From assembly GCA_003505715.1 (NCBI GenBank), contig DNXU01000451.1:10894-16389 (forward strand): a DNA stretch of 5,496 nucleotides, read 5' to 3'. Positions 1 to 4,424 of the stretch are shown here, in pieces; position 1 is the first letter of the stretch, and each line of letters begins with the position of its first letter. The position numbers were made by a program, and so were the translations under genes. This DNA comes from Cyanobacteria bacterium UBA8803 (lineage in GTDB: Bacteria; Cyanobacteriota; Cyanobacteriia; Cyanobacteriales; Coleofasciculaceae). Below the pieces are notes generated by a model. The model worked only from the letters and a program-made list of their open reading frames with translations. It was not told where the DNA came from and did not search any database.

Positions 1-36
1 CTCATCCTTATTTTCCAGATAGGAATCTCTAAATTC

Positions 37-828
37 ATGGCGCAGCGCTATGTCCGAGTCAAAACTGCCCAAGGGCAAACCTACTATGGTTTGTTGCAAC
101 TCACCCGCAGCATCCAAGTTCTTGATGCGCCGCCTTGGCTACAGGGGCAACCCACCGATTTAGAGCTAGAGCCTGGAAGTTACCAGCTACTTGCGCCCTG
201 TGCCCCTAGCAAAATTGTGGCGGTGGGGAAAAACTATATTGACCACGCAGCGGAAATGGGGACGCCAGTACCTCAAGAGCCGTTGCTGTTTCTCAAACCG
301 CCGACGACTGTAACCTCTGCTAACCAAGAAATTAAGTTTCCGCCGCAGTCCCAGCGGTTGGACTACGAAGGAGAATTAGCATTGGTGATTGGCGATCGCT
401 GTGTAGACTGTACCCCTGCTGAGGCTCAGGCTAAAATTTGGGGTTATACCATTGCCAATGATGTCACTGCCCGAGATTTGCAAAGAAAAGATGGTCAATG
501 GACTAGAGCGAAAGGATTTGATACCTTTTGTCCCCTTGGACCGTGGATCGTGCGGGAGTTGAGTCCCGGCGCAAGGCTACAAACCTTTTTGAATGACGCT
601 GCCGAACCCGTACAATCTACCTCAATCGATCGGATGGTATTTCCACCAGAATTTTTGGTATCTTACATTTCTCAGGTCATGACGCTTCTACCAGGCGATG
701 TGATCCTGACCGGTACGCCCAAAGGAGTAGGGCCGATGCAGATTGGCGATCGCGTCCGTGTGGAAATTGAGGGTATCGGTCATTTGGAAAACACCGTTGT
801 TACTCGCTCTGCTTCAGTAACGATGTAA
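37..828 (+). CDS. Fumarylacetoacetate hydrolase (FAH) family protein
   Basis: A 263-residue FAH-fold enzyme, probably a soluble metal-dependent C-C hydrolase, decarboxylase or tautomerase acting on a 2-oxo acid; the exact substrate cannot be read from sequence. Visible family signatures are VGKNYIDHAAEMG (about 63-75, with the likely catalytic His70), DYEGELALVIG (109-119, metal ligands Glu111 and Glu113), NDVTARDLQRKDGQWTRAKG (141-160, third metal ligand Asp142) and LLPGDVILTGTPKGVGP (217-233). The N-terminal 55 residues or so form the usual small cap region. Length fits single-domain bacterial members. The ATG at 37 follows a weak AGGA at 21-24. The frame stays open to base 1 but has no ATG, GTG or TTG upstream within the window, so a start beyond the left edge is possible but unlikely. 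Two HIP1 octamers lie inside the gene. Family assignment is firm; acylpyruvase, oxaloacetate tautomerase or HpcE-like activity are only alternatives by analogy. Confidence 0.95.
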   Translation: MAQRYVRVKTAQGQTYYGLLQLTRSIQVLDAPPWLQGQPTDLELEPGSYQLLAPCAPSKIVAVGKNYIDHAAEMGTPVPQEPLLFLKPPTTVTSANQEIKFPPQSQRLDYEGELALVIGDRCVDCTPAEAQAKIWGYTIANDVTARDLQRKDGQWTRAKGFDTFCPLGPWIVRELSPGARLQTFLNDAAEPVQSTSIDRMVFPPEFLVSYISQVMTLLPGDVILTGTPKGVGPMQIGDRVRVEIEGIGHLENTVVTRSASVTM

Positions 829-887
829 CATCCTCCTACACCAACTCTACAGGATGGAAAACTAATAAATAGTTGCCACACTTAAGC

Positions 888-1391
888 ATGAGCAAACATC
901 AAGAGATAGTCGAAAACCTTTACAAGAAATATTTCAATGAGGTAGGCCAAGATTCAATACTGTTTTACATCTGCCAGCAAGGTGGTAAAGCCTATGATGA
1001 GATATACCGATTAAATTGCGAAGCTGGATATTGGCAACCCGACAAAGGATTTGACAGTAAATTGGTCTACTACATGGCTGAATGGCTTAAAAGAAATATC
1101 CGCAATAACTTTGTAGAAACCATGTCTGTTGAGGTACTAGCAGGAGTAATATCTAACCAAATTCTTGGTTATTACGACCGCATGAAAGAAATTCAGCAAC
1201 TGCAAGAGCAACTGGCGCGGATTTCTACAACCACAACTACAGCAGTTGAGCTAGAAATTAAACGCAACTCGATATTGAAAGCGCGGTTGCGTAATGCCTT
1301 TAAAGAAGGTGGGATTGACACCTTAAAGTTATTATTTTCTCCTCTTGGAATTCCTACAGAGGTAGCAAGAAGTTGGATTGAAAATGGGTGA
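888..1391 (+). CDS. Hypothetical protein, mostly helical, no recognised family
   Basis: I do not recognise this protein. From the ATG at 888 it has 167 residues (MSKHQEIVENLYKKYF...). It is charged, has no signal peptide or membrane segment, and looks mainly alpha-helical. A short amphipathic stretch rich in Gln, Glu and Leu (about residues 98-111, KEIQQLQEQLARI) could be a coiled coil; it is followed by five Thr in a row and a basic segment. A TTG at 873, directly after an in-frame TAG (870-872), would add five residues; neither start has a good Shine-Dalgarno sequence, and I prefer the ATG. It lies 59 bp after the FAH gene on the same strand, so co-transcription is possible. It looks AT-richer than its neighbours and has no HIP1 site, consistent with an accessory gene. 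Its TGA stop (1389-1391) is also the first three bases of the downstream inverted repeat. The long frame with protein-like composition supports it being real. Confidence 0.7.
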   Translation: MSKHQEIVENLYKKYFNEVGQDSILFYICQQGGKAYDEIYRLNCEAGYWQPDKGFDSKLVYYMAEWLKRNIRNNFVETMSVEVLAGVISNQILGYYDRMKEIQQLQEQLARISTTTTTAVELEIKRNSILKARLRNAFKEGGIDTLKLLFSPLGIPTEVARSWIENG

Positions 1392-1517
1392 TTGGTGATT
1401 GGTAATATCATGTCTGGTAGCATCTTTTCTTGTATGAAAAGGTTCGTAGTAACCACTTCAGTGGTTACTACGAACCATATCGACGCAACCGAACAGGATA
1501 TTACCAATCACCAATCA
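1389..1517. repeat. 129-bp nested inverted-repeat (MITE-like) element
   Basis: Perfect 21-bp terminal inverted repeats lie at 1389-1409 and 1497-1517. The left arm starts TGATTGGTGATTGG, two copies of a heptamer. A second, perfect palindrome with 17-bp arms (1441-1476) sits inside. The element holds no coding capacity and no obvious target-site duplication flanks it (G on the left, G on the right, then unrelated bases). It fills almost all the space between two convergent genes: it overlaps the stop codon of the upstream gene and ends 9 bp short of the tic20-like stop. It resembles the small palindromic dispersed repeats common in cyanobacterial genomes. Whether it is mobile, or just a long hairpin assembled from repeats, cannot be told from one copy. 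Confidence 0.7.
1441..1476 (-). terminator. Long perfect hairpin, likely terminator for the tic20-like gene
   Basis: The two 17-nt arms (ggttcgtagtaaccact and its exact complement) are separated by only TC, giving a stem of about 16 bp with a tetraloop. Read on the minus strand, the hairpin is followed at once by TTTTC (complement of 1440-1436), so it can act as an intrinsic terminator for the gene ending at 1527. On the plus strand no T-run follows, so termination of the 888-1391 gene would be weaker. The same palindrome type (GTAGT...ACTAC) is a familiar dispersed repeat in cyanobacteria, so the terminator role is an inference. Confidence 0.45.
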
Positions 1518-1526
1518 GCTTTGCGG

Positions 1527-2003
1527 TCAACGGACTTGGGCGTAAACTGCTTCCGATAGAGTGGGAATTTCTGCGTAACGTCCGAGCAGTGATTGAACCA
1601 TAGAATAGCCACAGGCGGCGAGCGTTCCTAGAAAGATAACATTGGATAGGGTTTCCATCAGGAAGTTCTCACCCAACCCACGCGCTAAAATACTCATTGC
1701 AAAACTACATAGAACCAAAAGAATATCTAAAAGAATCGCCTGCATTGTATTAAAACGAATAAAATGGATGATTCTTTCGTTTCTAACAACAGCTAAATAC
1801 AAAACAAAGAAAATAATTAGTCCGGCGAAAGGTATAGTTCTTTCAATGAAGATCAAAGGAGTGAGCGGCAAAAAAATAATCTGAAGCAAAGGAAATTGGG
1901 AGAATAGAGACCCCCCAAAAGGCAGAGAGTAAAATAAGGGTAGCAGATAAGGAAGGGCAGCAAACATCCGGTCTTGAACAGTTGTCGATCCACGCCAAGT
2001 CAT
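1527..2003 (-). CDS. Tic20 family protein (Ycf60-like membrane protein)
   Basis: A 158-residue polytopic membrane protein of the Tic20/Ycf60 family, the cyanobacterial relatives of the Tic20 channel component of the chloroplast inner-envelope import machinery. The role in cyanobacteria is not established. Family marks are the N-terminal MTWRGSTTVQDR and FAALPYLLPL, the strongly conserved VRNERIIHFIRFNTMQAILL (73-92), and the C-terminal RYAEIPTLSEAVYAQVR. Hydrophobic segments at about 15-28, 38-53, 58-73, 86-107 and 117-138 fit the roughly four-helix topology of the family. No cleavable signal peptide is visible. The ATG at 2003 has a strong AAGGAG 8 nt upstream, which settles the start. It converges on the unknown gene 888-1391 and lies 223 bp downstream of the small Cys-rich gene on the same strand. 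Length is normal and nothing looks broken. Confidence 0.92.
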   Translation of the reverse strand: MTWRGSTTVQDRMFAALPYLLPLFYSLPFGGSLFSQFPLLQIIFLPLTPLIFIERTIPFAGLIIFFVLYLAVVRNERIIHFIRFNTMQAILLDILLVLCSFAMSILARGLGENFLMETLSNVIFLGTLAACGYSMVQSLLGRYAEIPTLSEAVYAQVR

Positions 2004-2011
2004 TGTGCGTT

Positions 2012-2017
2012 CTCCTT
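2012..2017 (-). promoter_or_regulatory. Shine-Dalgarno AAGGAG of the tic20-like gene
   Basis: On the minus strand a perfect AAGGAG is followed by 8 nt and the ATG at 2003-2001. This is the best ribosome binding site in the window and fixes the start of the Tic20-family protein. Confidence 0.8.
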
Positions 2018-2226
2018 GAGGGTGTGACTAGTATTTTCCTCACTACGTTCAGGATAGCGCAGGAGAAGGATTCACGCGAAGCTCCTACACTCCCTAAAGC
2101 AGTTAGTGCAGGCTTACCAAATTTTCTCAAATCTGGAAACTTCCTTAGCAGCAGGAGTCATGAAGTGCTTACATCAAGAATGCATGAAACTCCTTATCCT
2201 TCTGCTCTGTGCCTTCTGCCTTATTT
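2018..2226. other. Spacer between the Cys-rich gene and the tic20-like gene
   Basis: I see no gene here on either strand; the open frames lack family-like composition. It contains an imperfect inverted repeat (AGGAGTCATG at 2153-2162 against CATGAAACTCCT at 2183-2194, with a two-base bulge), which could fold downstream of the Cys-rich gene but has no T-run. It also contains cctcactacgttc (2037-2049), which looks like a half-site of the GTAGTGAGG-type dispersed palindromes. The heptad tract at 2191-2225 is listed separately. A promoter for the tic20-like gene probably lies here, but no convincing -35/-10 pair stands out. Confidence 0.5.
2191..2225. repeat. Degenerate heptad repeat (STRR-like), five units
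   Basis: The tract divides cleanly into five 7-base units: TCCTTAT, CCTTCTG, CTCTGTG, CCTTCTG, CCTTATT. One unit is repeated exactly and the others are diverged. It ends one base from the stop codon (2227-2229, minus strand) of the Cys-rich small gene, so it begins that gene's 3' untranslated region. Confidence 0.65.
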
Positions 2227-2424
2227 TCAAGGTACGTTAGCAATACGGAAGCCCATCTCACACTCATACTGATCCGGTTGATTATCCGTGAGCTTGCGAA
2301 TTGCATGACCGCACCCCAATTTACCCTGACGCCAGCGAGGTTGACCGCTTTTGTCTGCCAGCAAACAGCTCTGACAAACGTGCGTTGGGGAAAGTACCTG
2401 CTCTTCCATAAGAATGACTAACAT
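2227..2424 (-). CDS. Small Cys-rich conserved protein (putative zinc-binding)
   Basis: A 65-residue soluble protein with CQSC at 17-20, CGH at 38-40 and a lone Cys at 55 (YECEMGF). Two close pairs of possible ligands plus a fifth suggest a small metal-bound fold such as a zinc ribbon, but the function is unknown. The sequence between (GQPRWRQGKLGCGHAIRKL) is balanced and protein-like, and I believe short proteins of this type recur in cyanobacteria, though I cannot check. The ATG at 2424 has GGAG 10 nt upstream; the internal Met at residue 6 has no such site. It is divergent from glyA across about 500 bp and lies upstream of the tic20-like gene on the same strand. An overlapping plus-strand frame (2209-2421) has poor composition and is taken as its shadow. 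Confidence 0.75.
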   Translation of the reverse strand: MLVILMEEQVLSPTHVCQSCLLADKSGQPRWRQGKLGCGHAIRKLTDNQPDQYECEMGFRIANVP

Positions 2425-2540
2425 GGCACTGCTGCTCCATAAAATTTATTCAAAACGTTTAAAAGTAAGTCTTAGTTGTTTACTTCTTGCTTCCTACAAG
2501 ACCGTCGGCGGCACATTATCCTACACCAACGATTTGTTTA

Positions 2541-2614
2541 TCTAGCGCTCCTTCGCCAATTTCCTAAGACCGCTAACTCTATCTTAAGTTAGGTACTTAG
2601 AGACAAGCGCTAGA
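2541..2614. other. Nested inverted repeat, possible structured RNA or hairpin
   Basis: A perfect 9-bp outer stem (TCTAGCGCT at 2541-2549 with AGCGCTAGA at 2606-2614) encloses two further short stems: CTAAG 2564-2568 with CTTAG 2596-2600, and CTAAC 2573-2577 with GTTAG 2588-2592, leaving a 10-nt apical loop. The three stems are co-axial in order, which is more than a chance single stem. It has no T-run on either side. It lies in the leader of the Cys-rich gene (minus) or far upstream of glyA (plus). It matches no RNA family I know. Confidence 0.4.
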
Positions 2615-2655
2615 GTAAATACAGCTTAACTTTTGAGAGAATTTAAGAGCAGGGA

Positions 2656-2697
2656 GAGGGATGAAGAATGAAGGATGAGGGATGAGGGATGAAGGAT
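2656..2697. repeat. Heptad repeat tract, six units, consensus GARGGAT
   Basis: Six consecutive 7-base units: GAGGGAT, GAAGAAT, GAAGGAT, GAGGGAT, GAGGGAT, GAAGGAT. This is the classic form of a cyanobacterial short tandemly repeated repetitive (STRR) sequence. It lies about 225 bp upstream of the glyA start and contains no gene. Confidence 0.8.
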
Positions 2698-2804
2698 AAA
2701 TAGGGACAGATCGATCCAGTACCGGAACTCTACCCTCAAGCTTGAGTTGGGGAATGTCTAGAAACTTAGCCCTCATCCAGTCAGGTAGCAAACAGCGCTA
2801 AGAT

Positions 2805-2817
2805 TGTTGATTCAACA
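2805..2817. promoter_or_regulatory. 13-bp palindrome TGTTGATTCAACA, possible operator
   Basis: Perfect 6-bp arms around a single central T, about 107 bp upstream of the glyA start codon. The size and symmetry fit a dimeric regulator's binding site, but no regulator can be named and a chance palindrome is possible. Confidence 0.25.
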
Positions 2818-2847
2818 GAACTTATCAGCTTGGGGAGACTGGTTACT

Positions 2848-2861
2848 GTAGCTGTGTCTAC
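2848..2861 (+). promoter_or_regulatory. Candidate NtcA site (GTA-N8-TAC) upstream of glyA
   Basis: The sequence GTAgctgtgtcTAC matches the consensus of the cyanobacterial nitrogen regulator NtcA exactly, and symmetry extends to CTGTAG/CTACAG. It lies 62 nt before the glyA GTG. The usual TAN3T -10 box about 22 nt downstream is not visible; that stretch is A- and C-rich. A match to six fixed bases is expected about once by chance in a window of this size, so position and extended symmetry are the only support. Confidence 0.3.
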
Positions 2862-2923
2862 AGATGCAGCAGCTACCCGAAAAAAACCAAACTGAACGCC
2901 AGCATTTCAAGGGATTAACGTAA

Positions 2924-4207
2924 GTGGCACAAACAAACTTAGATATTCTTGAACAAACCGATCCGGCTGTAGCCGAGTACCTTTTCCAAGAACTCCAGCG
3001 TCAGCGCCAACATCTGGAACTAATTGCCAGTGAAAACTTTACTTCACCCGCCGTACTAGCCGCTCAAGGCTCAGTTCTGACTAACAAATATGCTGAAGGT
3101 TTACCCGGAAAGCGCTACTATGGCGGTTGTGAATTTATCGACAAGGTTGAGCAACTGGCCATTGACCGTGCTAAGGAACTATTTGGAGCCGCCCATGCCA
3201 ACGTGCAACCCCATTCCGGCGCTCAAGCCAATTTTGCCGTGTTCTTGGCACTACTGGAACCGGGTGATACGATTATGGGCATGGATTTGTCTCATGGGGG
3301 ACATTTAACCCACGGTTCCCCAGTCAACGTGTCGGGTAAGTGGTTTAAAGTTCGTCACTATGGCGTTAGCCCTGAAACCGAACAGCTAGACTACGACCAA
3401 GTTCGTCAACAAGCGCTACAAGAGCGCCCTAAACTGATTATTTGCGGCTATTCCGCCTATCCGCGCACGATCGATTTTGCCAAATTCAGAAGTATTGCTG
3501 ATGAAGTCGGTGCCTACCTGCTAGCCGATATTGCTCACATTGCTGGTTTAGTAGCAACGGGTCATCATCCTAACCCAATTCCTCACTGCCATGTGGTTAC
3601 AACCACTACTCACAAAACCCTGCGCGGTCCGAGAGGTGGCTTGATTCTTACCAGCGATCCTGAATTGGGTAAGAAATTGGATAAAGCTGTGTTTCCTGGC
3701 ACTCAGGGTGGACCTTTAGAGCATGTCATCGCTGCTAAGGCCGTGGCCTTTGGTGAGGCTCTCACATCAGCATTTAAAGAGTATTCTGCTAAAGTGATTG
3801 ATAATGCCCAAGCTTTAGCAACCCAACTGCAAAAGCGAGGCTTCAAAATTGTTTCCGGCGGCACTGACAATCATTTGATGCTCGTTGATTTGCGTTGTAT
3901 TGGTATGACAGGTAAACGGGCTGACCAACTCGTCAGCGGTGTCAACATTACCGCTAATAAGAATACCGTGCCATTCGATTCAGAATCTCCCTTTGTGACT
4001 AGTGGCTTGCGGCTAGGTTCGCCAGCGATGACCACAAGGGGTTTGGGAGTAGGAGAATTCACAGCAATTGGTGACATTATTGCCGATCGCTTGCTCAATC
4101 CAGAAGATGAAGCAGTGGCAAAGGAATGTCGGCGTCGGGTAGCAGAGTTATGCGATCGCTTCCCCTTGTATCCTCATCTGAGGATGGCTGTACCAACTAT
4201 GGTTTAG
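2924..4207 (+). CDS. glyA: Serine hydroxymethyltransferase
   Basis: A 427-residue PLP-dependent cytosolic enzyme that interconverts serine plus tetrahydrofolate with glycine plus 5,10-methylene-tetrahydrofolate, the main one-carbon source; in cyanobacteria it also links to photorespiratory glycine. Visible landmarks are [14 protein letters not shown] (31-44), [16 protein letters not shown] (53-68, active-site Tyr56 and Glu58), HSGAQAN (97-103), [11 protein letters not shown] (121-131), [10 protein letters not shown] (201-210, cofactor-contacting Asp202 and His205), [14 protein letters not shown] (226-239, Schiff-base Lys231), ITANKNTVP (342-350) and [14 protein letters not shown] (360-373, carboxylate-binding Arg363). 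All key residues are intact and length is normal. The start is GTG at 2924: an in-frame TAA occupies 2921-2923, so nothing earlier is possible, and AAGGGA lies 9 nt upstream. A HIP1 site is at 4152-4159. The stop TAG runs into a heptad repeat. Confidence 0.98.
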   Translation: MAQTNLDILEQTDPAVAEYLFQELQRQRQHLELIASENFTSPAVLAAQGSVLTNKYAEGLPGKRYYGGCEFIDKVEQLAIDRAKELFGAAHANVQPHSGAQANFAVFLALLEPGDTIMGMDLSHGGHLTHGSPVNVSGKWFKVRHYGVSPETEQLDYDQVRQQALQERPKLIICGYSAYPRTIDFAKFRSIADEVGAYLLADIAHIAGLVATGHHPNPIPHCHVVTTTTHKTLRGPRGGLILTSDPELGKKLDKAVFPGTQGGPLEHVIAAKAVAFGEALTSAFKEYSAKVIDNAQALATQLQKRGFKIVSGGTDNHLMLVDLRCIGMTGKRADQLVSGVNITANKNTVPFDSESPFVTSGLRLGSPAMTTRGLGVGEFTAIGDIIADRLLNPEDEAVAKECRRRVAELCDRFPLYPHLRMAVPTMV

Positions 4208-4283
4208 TTGTTGGTTGTTGGTTGTTGGTTGTTGGTTGTTGGTTGTTGGTTGTTGGTTGTTGGTTGTTGGTTGTTGGTTGTTT
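4207..4283. repeat. Perfect heptad tandem repeat (GTTGTTG) x10 plus a partial unit
   Basis: Ten perfect copies of GTTGTTG run from 4207 to 4276, followed by an eleventh with one mismatch at its last base (4277-4283). The first base of the array is the last base of the glyA stop codon. Such identity between copies suggests recent expansion by slippage, so copy number may vary between strains. Translations of the tract (for example a VVGCWLL repeat) are artefacts. TTGGTT at 4274-4279 can pair with AACCAA at 4290-4295, but no T-run follows, so this is a poor terminator. Confidence 0.95.
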
Positions 4284-4304
4284 GTCCATAACCAATGAGC
4301 GCAA

Positions 4305-4332
4305 GATTTTAGATTTTAGATTGGCAATTTTA
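4305..4332. repeat. Heptad repeat GATTTTA, left arm of an inverted pair
   Basis: Units GATTTTA, GATTTTA, GATTGGC, AATTTTA. The first 18 bases (4305-4322) are perfectly complementary to the downstream TAAAATC tract (either 4384-4401 or 4391-4408). Confidence 0.75.
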
Positions 4333-4380
4333 GAGTTAAGAAAAAATATGCCATTGGATTGAGTATCTAGGTGGCTCATC

Positions 4381-4408
4381 TAAAATCTAAAATCTAAAAT
4401 CTAAAATC
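4381..4408. repeat. Heptad repeat TAAAATC x4, right arm of an inverted pair
   Basis: Four perfect copies of TAAAATC, ending 16 bp before the cinA start. It is the reverse complement of the GATTTTA tract at 4305, so a glyA-cinA read-through transcript could form an 18-bp AU-rich stem with a loop of about 61-68 nt. The sequence between the arms (4333-4380) shows no gene. Confidence 0.85.
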
Positions 4409-4424
4409 GATTTAGTAATAACCC

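Larger units (their letters stand above)
2425..2923. other. Divergent intergenic region upstream of glyA
   Basis: About 500 bp between two divergent starts, so it should hold promoters for both the Cys-rich gene and glyA. I find no tRNA, no riboswitch I recognise and no convincing ORF; a 64-codon minus frame (2597-2791) is produced by the heptad repeat. Contents: AAACGTTT palindrome near 2453-2460, a nested hairpin at 2541-2614, heptad repeats at 2656-2697, palindrome CTCAAGCTTGAG at 2735-2746, palindrome TGTTGATTCAACA at 2805-2817, and a GTA-N8-TAC site at 2848-2861. No clear -10/-35 pair can be assigned by eye. Confidence 0.6.

Noticed and set aside
1193..1507. Minus-strand frame of 104 codons
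   Set aside because: It is antisense to the 888-1391 gene and runs through the inverted-repeat element; composition (poly-Val, CSCSC) comes from repeats.
1843..2272. Overlapping frames on both strands around the tic20-like start
   Set aside because: The Tic20-family frame explains the coding signal to 2003; the remainder is spacer without protein-like composition.
2597..2791. Minus-strand frame of 64 codons
   Set aside because: Its centre is a translation of the GARGGAT heptads and it has no domain-like sequence.
2425..2923. Glycine riboswitch or tRNA upstream of glyA
   Set aside because: No glycine-aptamer core or T-loop/acceptor pattern could be found on either strand.
4126..4379. Frames encoding VVGCWLL or PTTNNQQ repeat peptides
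   Set aside because: Both are translations of the GTTGTTG array; a 7-base repeat gives a 7-residue peptide repeat in any open frame.
4207..4408. CRISPR array
   Set aside because: Units are 7 bp and directly adjacent, with no spacers.
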